Below, piece after piece: positions 6,047-12,455 of a stretch of 12,458 bases of DNA. The DNA lies in contig PKWC01000215.1 in the NCBI GenBank assembly GCA_003131925.1, positions 179 to 12,636 of the forward strand, written 5' to 3'. Under the pieces are notes generated by a model. That model was not told where the DNA came from. It worked only from the letters and a program-made list of their open reading frames with translations, and did no database searches. The stretch's first letter is position 1. Each line of letters opens with the position of its first letter. The DNA comes from Alphaproteobacteria bacterium. GTDB lineage: Bacteria > Pseudomonadota > Alphaproteobacteria > Micropepsales > Micropepsaceae. Both the position numbers and the translations under genes were made by a program.

Positions 6047-6505
6047 ATGAATCTTCACGCATGGGTGCTGCTCGGCGACATGAGTTCGCGGAAGGGCTCA
6101 ACGATCCGCGCCCTCACCGGCATTTCACGCGACCGTCTGGACCCGATCGAGGTCACCTTGGCAAACGGTCAAAGCATCCAGATTCATCCGAAAGTTGCGT
6201 CAATAAACGAGAAGAACGTTCCCACGCCGGAATCATGGTTGGCGCGGTGGTCCAGGTCGGCGGTTCGACAGAATCTGATTCTCGCGTTTCGGCTGCGGTT
6301 CGGCCCCAAAGGCCGGCGACCCGAAGACTACGTGAAGGCCCTCGTGGAGGCGGGCGGCACCATAGAATCAATCGTCACGCTGGGAGAAACAACACCGGAT
6401 TGGGCGATCCAGGTTGGTGCGCCTTACGCACACATCCTCGATACTGCAACGACCCCGACGAACGCGATTGCCCATCGCGTTCGGCAATTCTGGGGCTGGC
6501 TCTGA
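6047..6505 (+). CDS. hypothetical 152-aa protein
   Basis: This frame, open from 5765, is probably used from ATG 6047 (24 bases after the SYLF stop) or a later start such as ATG 6080. The visible product includes GSTIRALTGISRDRLDPIEV, a basic middle (WLARWSRSAVRQNLILAFRL) and a C-terminal half PEDYVKALVEAGGTIESIVT ending RVRQFWGWL. Codon third positions are GC-rich in this frame after about 6200, supporting translation. The ribosome binding site is poor (GGAG directly abuts the ATG). I recognise no family. A second frame (6061-6525) is also open but has a more arginine- and histidine-rich, shadow-like composition. It could also be a decayed gene. Confidence 0.5.
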   Translation: MNLHAWVLLGDMSSRKGSTIRALTGISRDRLDPIEVTLANGQSIQIHPKVASINEKNVPTPESWLARWSRSAVRQNLILAFRLRFGPKGRRPEDYVKALVEAGGTIESIVTLGETTPDWAIQVGAPYAHILDTATTPTNAIAHRVRQFWGWL

Positions 6506-6866
6506 AATTGAAATCTAGACGCTAGTGTTCTAATCCTGACGGGCGAGTCTCAAAACGCTAATTTATACCATCGTCATGGCCGGGCCGTTGTCCCGGCCAC
6601 CCATGAAAACCGCGCTCGGCCATGGTTCGCATAGAACCGGACGATTGCCATTGGAATGGCCTGTACATCGCGCTCACTTCTTCACGCTGTGTTGTTGGAT
6701 GGCCGGGACAACGGCCCGGCCATGACGAATTGTTTTGGGGCGCCGGCGTGAGCAGCAACCTCATTCGATGCTATGCGTCCAACCCATCAGCGCAGGTGCC
6801 AAGCGTCGGATTCGATCCACTAGAACCAAACCTGGATCAGAATTCAAGCGAATCGGGACGACCGCA
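6506..6866. other. intergenic region holding the palindromic repeat pair
   Basis: No gene is supported. Most of the stretch is the inverted repeat pair at 6572-6727. The remaining sequence up to the stop codon of the AI-2E-family gene at 6867 holds nothing recognised. Confidence 0.6.
6572..6727. repeat. inverted pair of 32-bp GC-rich palindromic repeats
   Basis: The left arm (6572-6603, starting CGTCATGGCCGGGCCGTTGT) and the right arm (6696-6727, ending CGGCCCGGCCATGACG) are reverse complements with one mismatch in 32 bases, separated by 92 bases. Each arm contains GGCCGGG...CCCGGCC and can fold on itself. Sequences of this type ('GTCATGGCCGGG...CCCGGCCATCC') recur between genes in Bradyrhizobium and Rhodopseudomonas genomes (recalled knowledge). 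The spacer contains a small stem, GCCATTGGAATGGC. The pair lies between the unknown ORF and the 3' end of the AI-2E-family gene, where it could act as a bidirectional terminator or mRNA stabiliser. Confidence 0.88.
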
Positions 6867-8882
6867 TCACACAGCAGCCTCGACCGCCCGCGCACGCGCA
6901 CCTGTTCTCTCCGAACCGGAGAGCGCCGCTCCCGGATTGAACCGCGCCGGCGTTTGTCCCACGGCTGCTGCGATGCGCTCCACGGCTTCGCGAAGATTGG
7001 TGACGACATCGCATCCGGTCGCGGCGACGGCATCGAGATAGCGGGCGTTCTCGCCGGCAAGTCCCCAGAAACAGGTCATGGCATGGGCGGCAGGAATGCG
7101 GCGGCGCAAGCGCCGCATGAGATAATGCGCGCTCGTATCGCTTCCTGCTTCAAGATAGGACAGGCAGATGAACCGCACGCCGGACGGATCAATCCTCTGG
7201 ATGTTCGCGGGCGAAGCCTCGGTCGCGGAAATCACGCATGCTCCGATTCCTCGCTTCTCGAGCAGATGGACAAGCAGCAGGCCTGCCGCCTCGTCGAGAG
7301 TTCCGCGGCCCGCTACGCAAAGCACCGGTTGCCCAACCCAATCCGGTGGAAGCGATTCCGGCGTGAATATCCTCGCCGCTTCCGCGCCGGACGCGTCCGG
7401 CGGCGGTTCGTCCGCCGGGATGTCTTCGTGATCCGAAAGATTCTCGATCAGTCCTTCGACCATGTCCTTGGCGCTCGAGCGGCGGTCGGATTCGAGCGCG
7501 CCGCGGTTCACATCCAGCTGCGCGAGCACCAGCGCCTTGAGCGCAATGTCGTAAAACTCGCACAGCGAATGCTCCTTCAGAAACGATTCCGCCTGATGGG
7601 CGGCCGCGTCCGGATCGCCGGCCAGAATTCGGAGGTAGAAGGATTCTTCGTTCGCCAGAGGCGGCCGGTCGCCGAGCAGGACATCGAGAAATTTGAGCCG
7701 TTCGACGTGACGGCCCAGCACGACAAGGCACATGGTCAGCGGCGTGGACAGGAGCAGGCCGACCGGTCCCCATACCCAAGTCCAGAACGTCGCGGCAACG
7801 ACAACCGCGACCGGAGACAAGCCCATGCTGCGTCCGTACAGCCAGGGCTCGACCATCTGGCCGGTGACCGACTCGAGACCGAAATACAGGCCAGCGGTCC
7901 AGAATACGAGCGACCAGCCCGGATCCACGGCGAGTGCCAGGACCAACGGCACCGCGGCTGCGAGGGGAACCCCGACATACGGCACAAACCGGAACATCAC
8001 TGCGATCAGCGCCCACAGCCCCGGATTGGGAACCCCGATCAGCCACAGGCCCATGCCGATCAGGGCGCCGAAGCATGCATTGATTGTGGTCTGGGTCAGA
8101 AGATATCGGCTGAGCCGCGCGGCGCCGTCGTCCAGCGCAGCCTTGGCCCGCTGTAGATCACTCGATCCCGCCAGCCAGATGAAGCGGTCTCGCAGATCCT
8201 CTTTCTGCAGGAGAATGAACACGACGAAGATGATGGCGATTCCGGCCGTCGCCAGCGGCTCGAGCAGCCGTGCGAGGACGTCTTCTATCAATTCGATGGG
8301 GGATGCGGCGGGCTTGCGTATTTCCACCGGCACCGGCGTATCGGGGGAGGCAGTCCGAACTGCCAGACCCGTTGTCGCCGGTGCGTGAGCGTCGCGTGGC
8401 GAGATTGGAACCTGGTTGTCCAGATTGCTCAGCAATGACGACGTTCGGCCGATCAGACTGTTTGCCGCGGCTGAGCCGCGCAGCGATTGGATCTTGCCGG
8501 CGATGTTGTGCTGGTAGTGCGGTAGATCGGCGGCGAGATGTGCGAATTGCGCGCCGATGAATGTTCCGATGCCGCCGATGATTGCAAGCGCAAGCAACGC
8601 GGTCAAAATCACCGACGGAACGCGCCCGAGATGCAATCGCCGCAGCTGGGTGACGAGCGGCGCGAGCGCGAATGCGAGCAGCGTCGCAAGCGCCACAGGC
8701 ACCAGAATCGGCCGGCCGAAATAGATCGCGGCGACGGCGACGGCCGCGACCACCGAAGATGCCGCAAACCGGAACTGCGTCCCCGGCGGCGAAGCGAACG
8801 ATTCCCGGCTTTCCGCGCGCGTGGCTATCCCGGCCAGTTCCGGTCCTTCAAAAAATTCAGAGTTAATCCGGGACAGGCCCAT
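6867..8882 (-). CDS. AI-2E-family (PerM-like) transporter with C-terminal Rossmann-like extension
   Basis: This 671-aa inner-membrane protein belongs to the AI-2E/PerM family, whose members export small molecules or exchange ions; substrates are mostly undefined. Two or three N-terminal helices (about 37-108, including FGRPILVPVALATLLAFALA), a soluble insert, then a cluster of helices (about 210-395) with GVPNPGLWALIAVMFRFVPY and the family segment WGPVGLLLSTPLTMCLVVLG are visible. Beyond about residue 400 lies a long cytoplasmic extension. Its last part (about 505-640, starting VLCVAGRGTLDEAAGLLLVH) has an alternating strand-helix pattern resembling a B12-binding-like fold without a visible cobalamin DxHxxG motif. 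ATG 8882 has AAAGGTGAA directly upstream; a longer start at 8933 overlaps the upstream gene and is less likely. It follows the 54-aa membrane peptide gene by 13 bases. Confidence 0.88.
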   Translation of the reverse strand: MGLSRINSEFFEGPELAGIATRAESRESFASPPGTQFRFAASSVVAAVAVAAIYFGRPILVPVALATLLAFALAPLVTQLRRLHLGRVPSVILTALLALAIIGGIGTFIGAQFAHLAADLPHYQHNIAGKIQSLRGSAAANSLIGRTSSLLSNLDNQVPISPRDAHAPATTGLAVRTASPDTPVPVEIRKPAASPIELIEDVLARLLEPLATAGIAIIFVVFILLQKEDLRDRFIWLAGSSDLQRAKAALDDGAARLSRYLLTQTTINACFGALIGMGLWLIGVPNPGLWALIAVMFRFVPYVGVPLAAAVPLVLALAVDPGWSLVFWTAGLYFGLESVTGQMVEPWLYGRSMGLSPVAVVVAATFWTWVWGPVGLLLSTPLTMCLVVLGRHVERLKFLDVLLGDRPPLANEESFYLRILAGDPDAAAHQAESFLKEHSLCEFYDIALKALVLAQLDVNRGALESDRRSSAKDMVEGLIENLSDHEDIPADEPPPDASGAEAARIFTPESLPPDWVGQPVLCVAGRGTLDEAAGLLLVHLLEKRGIGACVISATEASPANIQRIDPSGVRFICLSYLEAGSDTSAHYLMRRLRRRIPAAHAMTCFWGLAGENARYLDAVAATGCDVVTNLREAVERIAAAVGQTPARFNPGAALSGSERTGARARAVEAAV

Positions 8883-8895
8883 TTCACCTTTCGGT

Positions 8896-9060
8896 TCAAA
8901 TCCTGCCCATGAGAAGCAAGACGACGATGACAATCAGGATGATGCCGATGATTCCGATGCCGCGATGGCCGTAGCCATATCCATAGCCGCCGAAGCGGCC
9001 GCTAAAGCCACCGACAAGGAAGATGACGAGGATGATGACGAGTATGAGTCCGAGCGACAT
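8896..9060 (-). CDS. 54-aa two-helix membrane peptide (DUF3309-like)
   Basis: The reading frame starts at ATG 9060 and stops at 8896. It starts MSLGLILVIILVIFLVGGFS, has a glycine/tyrosine-rich hinge (GRFGGYGYGYGHRG) and a second helix ending LLLMGRI. The two hydrophobic helices around a GGYGYG hinge and the xLLLxGRI end match the DUF3309 type of small rhizobial membrane proteins as I recall it; no function is known. GGAGAT lies seven bases before the ATG. It is 13 bases upstream of the AI-2E-family gene, so the two form an operon. Copy 5 of the conserved element faces it from 130 bases upstream. GGAAC (9100-9104, minus strand) is a possible -35 but lacks a proper GTT -10. Confidence 0.82.
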   Translation of the reverse strand: MSLGLILVIILVIFLVGGFSGRFGGYGYGYGHRGIGIIGIILIVIVVLLLMGRI

Positions 9061-9396
9061 GGTCTATCTCCGTTTTATCTCCGGACTTCCAGATTTGACG
9101 TTCCGAGGTGTGCGTGTGGGGTATCGTGGATGTTCACAACCCGTCGTCCGGAATTCGTTGCCCTTCACCCTACGCCCACGTCGGCGCAAAAACTGTGCGC
9201 AATTGCTCACATCCACGGGCGACCAGCTACCGCACGGCCCACTCGGGCACAGCGGGCCGGGATCGTTGCACGCTCGGAATGGTGGCGCGTCGATTGATGG
9301 TCTGCAGTTCACATATTCCTTGCCATGCCGCGGCGATTCGCGAAGTCGATAACGGCGTTGGCGCGTTTCCTTATTGCAACTCGTGAGGAAGAACAG
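9061..9396. other. divergent intergenic region between two small membrane-peptide genes
   Basis: No reading frame here looks coding. The region holds copy 5 of the conserved element (9190-9210) and separates the 54-aa peptide/AI-2E operon (-) from the 24-aa peptide gene (+). A minus-strand GGAAC at 9100-9104 is an orphan -35-like sequence. Confidence 0.55.
9190..9210 (-). promoter_or_regulatory. conserved element, copy 5 (upstream of 54-aa peptide/AI-2E operon)
   Basis: On the minus strand the core reads TGAGCAATTGCGCACAGT, 19 of 21 matches to the window consensus. This copy is nearly a perfect palindrome: GTGMGCAATTGCKCAC with a single mismatched pair, suggesting a dimeric binding protein. 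It faces the minus-strand operon, 130 bases before its ATG. Confidence 0.7.
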
Positions 9397-9471
9397 ATGT
9401 ATCTCGGTGGTGGTGTGGTCGGCATCGTTGTGGTTGTTCTTATTGTCCTGTTTCTGGTGGGACGCATCTAG
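9397..9471 (+). CDS. 24-aa membrane micropeptide
   Basis: A 24-codon frame from ATG 9397 to TAG 9471 is preceded by GAGGAAG six bases before the start. The peptide begins MYLGGGVVGIVVV and is a single hydrophobic helix ending LFLVGRI. The ending closely resembles that of the divergently encoded 54-aa peptide (LLLMGRI), and the MYLGGG start parallels MSLG, so it looks like a one-helix relative of the DUF3309-type proteins. The strong ribosome binding site, shared C-terminal signature and divergent placement make translation plausible despite its size. The IS1595-family element starts 38 bases after its stop codon. Function unknown. Confidence 0.6.
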   Translation: MYLGGGVVGIVVVVLIVLFLVGRI

Positions 9472-9509
9472 TAGCGACTATCGTTGACACCTGACTCGGG
9501 TCTCATCCT

Positions 9510-9548
9510 TCCCCCGGTTTAACCGGGAACTGTATACTTGACTCAGCA
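9510..9548 (+). repeat. left terminal inverted repeat of the IS1595-family element
   Basis: 39 bases that are an exact reverse complement of 12417-12455. The outer part is the palindromic CCCGGTTTAACCGGG and the inner part is ACTGTATACTTGACTCAGCA. Confidence 0.93.
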
Positions 9549-9600
9549 TAATCCTGTCGCGCATGATTCGCTCCGACAGGCCGACGCTCAGGCAAGTTGA

Positions 9601-9644
9601 GGCACCACCTCAATACGGTTCCAGTTTAACCGAGAGGTGGTGCC
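9601..9644. repeat. hairpin enclosing a degenerate inverted copy of the terminal repeat
   Basis: GGCACCACCTC (9601-9611) and GAGGTGGTGCC (9634-9644) form a perfect 11-bp stem. The 22-base loop and the start of the right arm (9613-9636) read ATACGGTTCCAGTTTAACCG plus four bases. They align to the outer part of the right terminal repeat (ATACAGTTCCCGGTTTAACC...) with about 20 matches in 25 columns, in the right-end orientation. The stretch 9510 to about 9640 therefore looks like a miniature unit with one intact and one decayed end, or a structural feature of the transposon end. Confidence 0.6.
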
Positions 9645-9773
9645 AGAACTAGGACGCGCCAATGGGCGCGGAGACAGAAAGAGAGGTCGAAGTAACCGAT
9701 AAAATGGCGCATGCCGGTTCGCGCATATTGGAGGACATGTTCGAGTGTCTGCCGATAACTGGGCGCAACACGG

Positions 9774-10553
9774 CTATACTTCTGTTTCAGGAAATGTGGT
9801 CGGCCCGCGATGTTGCGCAAACGTGTGCAACCAAATGCTGATTCTCGCTGCTCTATCTCTTAGTGATCGGAATGAGTCGGCAATTATATCAATTTCGGTT
9901 GATGTATAACGATAATCTCCTTCCCTAACTACCATGCCGTTCGTTCTGGCTGGCGGCTTTAATTTGTTATTCTTGGTCGCGTATGCAGATGGGACAACGG
10001 CAAACCCCCAGCTATCAGGCGGATGATTTAGGGGCATAGTATTTAATACTACAAAATACGGTTTCCATAGCTGCCGCACTATTCCATGAGCAATCTCATT
10101 CCTTCTGCCAGAACATAATTTAGCTTCGTCAATGAAGCCGGTTGTCTTACGTTTTCCGTGCCTATTGCCGGGCACACCTAATATTTCGTCCTTAAGTTCG
10201 TCTTGAATTTGTGCGTTAGCTGTATCAACTGGAATAGAGAAGAAAAAAGCTTCCGCAGCCGCCTCTACCATCTCTGATCGACCCTTAAATGTTAGTACCG
10301 CTCCATAGGCTCGGCTTGCCACTAGTTCGTCAATGTTAGTTCCAATGAATCGTGAAAAGAGATACGCGAAATTATGCTCAAATTCCTCCCACGCGGTAAT
10401 CGCGCGACCTACTGCGGCGAACGTAATCATGTCGCTAACATCGCCCTTTGAGGCAGAGGGTGGCCTGTCCCATGGATTGGGACTGGACGGCGGTTGAGGT
10501 TTGCCCTTATCTGTCATCAGCAGAAACTCATACGGCGGATCGAAAAGCGTCAT
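9774..10553 (-). CDS. passenger gene: protein with HEPN-like RNxxxH motif
   Basis: This protein of about 259 aa has an N-terminal proline-rich segment, a helical core (about 41-128, with ITAWEEFEHNFAYLFSRFIG) and RRNEIAHGIV at residues 150-159. R151-N-x3-H156 matches the Rx4-6H motif of HEPN-fold proteins, many of which are ribonucleases in toxin-antitoxin and antiphage systems; other RNEIAH proteins have no known activity. A C-terminal part (about 160-259) shows no recognised motif. The start is uncertain: ATG 10553 is used here, ATG 10517 (247 aa) avoids overlap with the divergent gene, and TTG 10592 is also open; none has a clear ribosome binding site. Base composition is distinctly AT-richer than the chromosomal genes, consistent with acquisition by the transposon. 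The HEPN assignment rests on the motif and helical pattern only. Confidence 0.65.
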   Translation of the reverse strand: MTLFDPPYEFLLMTDKGKPQPPSSPNPWDRPPSASKGDVSDMITFAAVGRAITAWEEFEHNFAYLFSRFIGTNIDELVASRAYGAVLTFKGRSEMVEAAAEAFFFSIPVDTANAQIQDELKDEILGVPGNRHGKRKTTGFIDEAKLCSGRRNEIAHGIVRQLWKPYFVVLNTMPLNHPPDSWGFAVVPSAYATKNNKLKPPARTNGMVVREGDYRYTSTEIDIIADSFRSLRDRAARISIWLHTFAQHRGPTTFPETEV

Positions 10554-10731
10554 GGCGACTAAAGCGGGTTCTTTGAAGCCACGCGACAACAAAATGAGTC
10601 AAGACCTGTCTGGAAAAGTCGATCTTGCTCCCGACGCTTGGCCGAAATTTGAGGCGCTGGTGAAATCAGCCGCCAAGATGGGGCACAAACCGCACGCTTC
10701 CAAGACCTCGCGGAAATCGAGCCGCGGTTAA
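10552..10731 (+). CDS. passenger gene: small basic protein
   Basis: This is a 59-aa lysine-rich protein if it starts at ATG 10552, or 45 aa from ATG 10594. The conserved-looking part is VDLAPDAWPKFEALVKSAAK, followed by a basic tail (HKPHASKTSRKSSRG). Similar short 'LAPDAW..FE' basic proteins accompany mobile elements in Bradyrhizobium-like genomes, as far as I recall; no function is known. Its 5' end abuts or overlaps the divergent HEPN-motif gene, and its stop codon lies one base from the stop of the convergent gene at 10733. Neither start has a good Shine-Dalgarno sequence. Confidence 0.55.
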   Translation: MATKAGSLKPRDNKMSQDLSGKVDLAPDAWPKFEALVKSAAKMGHKPHASKTSRKSSRG

Positions 10732-10732
10732 T

Positions 10733-11065
10733 TCATTGTGGCGCAAGTGGGTTGCGTACATATCCCGTAATAACCCATTTCCATCCACGAGGCGGCATAC
10801 ATTGGTCCGCTATGTACGTTTGCTCCATACTCATCCAGTGACCGGCATCAGCCCAAGTGCGAATCAGTTTATTCGCCGGGTACAAAGATTTGAATTTCTT
10901 ATCGCAATAATCATAGTCCACGTTCAATTGCGCGGTTGTGCGGTGACGACCTGTCATATCCTTCCAGTCTCCGGCCTGGATGTATTGCGCGGACGCGGGC
11001 ATGCTCCACAGGGTAAGCAGAATTGCGGCTGGAATACTGGCTATATGACGTAACAACCGTATCAC
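10733..11065 (-). CDS. passenger gene: secreted/periplasmic hypothetical protein
   Basis: The 110-aa product has a clear signal peptide (basic MIRLLRH start, hydrophobic IPAAILLTLWSM, PASAQ cleavage site near residue 26) and a mature domain of about 84 residues. Two cysteines occur in the mature part (within YDYCDKKFK and ADQCMPPRGW), which could form a disulfide in the periplasm. The tryptophan- and tyrosine-rich mature sequence matches no family I know. The start is GTG at 11065, with GGGGGA nine bases upstream. It lies between the zinc-ribbon gene and the HEPN-motif gene, on the same strand as both. Confidence 0.65.
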   Translation of the reverse strand: MIRLLRHIASIPAAILLTLWSMPASAQYIQAGDWKDMTGRHRTTAQLNVDYDYCDKKFKSLYPANKLIRTWADAGHWMSMEQTYIADQCMPPRGWKWVITGYVRNPLAPQ

Positions 11066-11160
11066 GTTAGAATTTCCCCCGAGAATTTACGGAGTCCAAT
11101 ACGTGCTTAATATAGACGCCAGAAACAAAAAGGCGATTCGAGCATCTTCTCCCATAGAGG

Positions 11161-11364
11161 TTATTGAGGCGGCTTTCGCTTGTTGTCCCGATCCTTGGAT
11201 TCATGCGCCAAGGCAACAGGATCAAACACGACGTTCAAAGCCACGTCACAATGCGGGCAAGCTAAAACAACACCGTTGTAGCGTTTCTCACCAAGAATCT
11301 TGATATCAACTTCGCCATAATTCACGGTGGAAAACGTGCGATCACACTTAGGGCATTTGGCCAT
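11161..11364 (-). CDS. passenger gene: zinc-ribbon protein
   Basis: This 67-aa protein starts MAKCPKCDRTFSTV and carries a second cysteine pair, ACPHC, about 30 residues later. Together the CPKC and CPHC knuckles form a likely zinc ribbon (residues about 4-38). The rest is hydrophilic, with a basic C-terminus (DNKRKPPQ). Small zinc ribbons may bind nucleic acid or proteins; the role here is unknown. The start at 11364 is supported by GGAGG upstream; a longer frame to 11382 exists but places that sequence inside the gene. It lies immediately downstream of the transposase gene on the same strand, with a hairpin between them. Confidence 0.7.
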   Translation of the reverse strand: MAKCPKCDRTFSTVNYGEVDIKILGEKRYNGVVLACPHCDVALNVVFDPVALAHESKDRDNKRKPPQ

Positions 11365-11415
11365 TGTCCCCCCTCCAAGCATAAGGCGTGTTAGCTTATC
11401 TGCTTTTCCCGCCAG

Positions 11416-11433
11416 CGCAAAAATGCTTTTGCG
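11416..11433 (-). terminator. hairpin between transposase and zinc-ribbon genes
   Basis: CGCAAAA and TTTTGCG form a perfect 7-bp stem around a 4-base loop, seven bases after the transposase stop codon. A T-run after the stem is lacking, so it may be a weak terminator or attenuator separating transposase from passenger transcription. Confidence 0.45.
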
Positions 11434-11439
11434 TGTTGT

Positions 11440-12375
11440 TTAAGTGTTCGCGCCTTCGTTAGTCGCCCAATAGGTGAGGCGCTTGCCGACGATCCCTTTA
11501 AGGGCCTTCGTAGCGCGTTCACCGTCCCCTACACCTAGCGCGGAACGCTCATTGTATCGGAAGTCGAACTCGGCAACGTAACGCTTCAAGTGGGCTTCAC
11601 TCACGCTGTGATACGTGCCGATGATCCCGCGCTTGAAGGTCGCGAAATAGCTTTCGACCGTGTTGCTGTGAGCATCGCCGCGCACATATTCGCCAGCCGA
11701 GTGGTTCACGGCACCGTGCGAAGCGAACGCTTTGCCAATGCGCGAATATTCGCCGCCTTCATCTGTCATAAGCGAGGACTTGCGGTCCACTTGCGTGAAC
11801 AGGATCGGGCGAAGTGTCTTGCCGCTCACGTTGGCGACATGGTGCGAACGCGCCCGGCCACCGCGCTCTACCAGCGTATGGACGGCTTCCTTGCCTTTAT
11901 TGCCCTGCTTGCGGCCAAGGCGTTTGTTCGCGTGCTTGTTCTTCTCTTTGCCACCGACGAACGTAGTATCAGCTTCTACGATCTTGCCTTCTCCGCCGAG
12001 CGGACTGGCCGTAAGGGGAGCCATTGCTTCGCGCAGGCGATGGCACATGAACCATGCGGACTTGTACGTGACGCCTAACATGCGGTGCATTTGATGGGCG
12101 CTCATGCCTTTCTTGGAGGCACACAGAAGGAAAGCGGCCATCAGCCACTTGTTCAGAGGGATATGGCTACGCTCGAAAACCGTGCCGACTTGGACGGTAA
12201 ATTGCTTGCGGCAGGAATTGCATTGGAAATAGCCGTCACGCCCCGTCAGGGGCGTGGACTCGTCCACCGTGCCGCAATATCCGCAAACCCGGCCATCGGC
12301 CCACAGCAGGCTCTCAAGCCATGCGCGGGCCTTTGTGGCGTCTTGGAAAATCTTGTTGTTCAGCGGGTTTGACAT
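11440..12375 (-). CDS. IS1595-family transposase
   Basis: This 311-aa DDE transposase has an N-terminal zinc ribbon (C31-x2-C34 and C52-x2-C55), a helical DNA-binding segment (about 65-120, with KKGMSAHQMHRMLGVTYKSA) and an ISXO2/IS1595 catalytic domain. Likely catalytic residues are D136 (VEADTTFVGG), D205 (LMTDEGG) and E251 followed by K258 (HSNTVESYFATFKRG), a DDE-K arrangement. Length and motif order are normal for the family and the frame is intact, so the element may be active. ATG 12375 is preceded by AGGA at good spacing and lies 41 bases inside the right terminal repeat, leaving room for a promoter at the element's end. Confidence 0.95.
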   Translation of the reverse strand: MSNPLNNKIFQDATKARAWLESLLWADGRVCGYCGTVDESTPLTGRDGYFQCNSCRKQFTVQVGTVFERSHIPLNKWLMAAFLLCASKKGMSAHQMHRMLGVTYKSAWFMCHRLREAMAPLTASPLGGEGKIVEADTTFVGGKEKNKHANKRLGRKQGNKGKEAVHTLVERGGRARSHHVANVSGKTLRPILFTQVDRKSSLMTDEGGEYSRIGKAFASHGAVNHSAGEYVRGDAHSNTVESYFATFKRGIIGTYHSVSEAHLKRYVAEFDFRYNERSALGVGDGERATKALKGIVGKRLTYWATNEGANT

Positions 12376-12416
12376 GTCCTAGTTCCTTTGTTGAGAGGAA
12401 TATAGGCCATGCCGTG

Positions 12417-12455
12417 TGCTGAGTCAAGTATACAGTTCCCGGTTTAACCGGGGGA
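12417..12455 (-). repeat. right terminal inverted repeat of the IS1595-family element
   Basis: 39 bases, an exact reverse complement of 9510-9548. The transposase start codon lies 41 bases inside it. Only three bases of flanking DNA remain in the window. Confidence 0.93.

Larger units (their letters stand above)
9510..12455 (-). mobile_element. IS1595-family transposon with four passenger genes
   Basis: The 2,946-bp element is bounded by perfect 39-bp terminal inverted repeats, left 9510-9548 (starting TCCCCCGGTTTAACCGGGAA) and right 12417-12455. Each end contains the internal palindrome CCCGGTT-T-AACCGGG. A complete IS1595-family transposase gene lies just inside the right end. The rest carries passenger genes: a HEPN-motif protein, a small basic protein, a secreted protein and a zinc-ribbon protein. 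IS1595-family members carrying non-transposase genes are established (for example within the ISNwi1 group). The family's 8-bp target duplication cannot be verified because only three bases lie beyond the right end; those bases (CCA) do not match the left flank. Part of the passenger region (about 9840-10440) is clearly more AT-rich than the chromosome around it. Confidence 0.9.

Noticed and set aside
6558..6764. A 68-codon minus-strand frame encoding WPGRCPGH and WPGQRPGHDD.
   Set aside because: It is simply the palindromic repeat pair translated; such peptides recur wherever this repeat lies.
6735..8156. A 473-codon plus-strand frame.
   Set aside because: It is antisense to the AI-2E-family gene; the arginine-, glutamine- and glycine-rich product is typical of a GC-rich shadow.
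8424..8434. TTGCTCAGCAA within the AI-2E gene, resembling the conserved element half-site.
   Set aside because: It is inside a coding region and lacks the second half of the element.
9502..9509. Possible 8-bp target duplication flanking the IS1595-family element.
   Set aside because: Only three bases lie beyond the right end and they do not match the left flank, so no duplication can be claimed.
9626..9820. A 64-codon minus-strand frame at the transposon's left end.
   Set aside because: It overlaps the end of the HEPN-motif gene, needs a TTG start and has no ribosome binding site.
10087..10096. ATGAGCAATC resembling the start of the conserved element.
   Set aside because: Only the first block matches; it lies inside the HEPN-motif gene and is probably chance.
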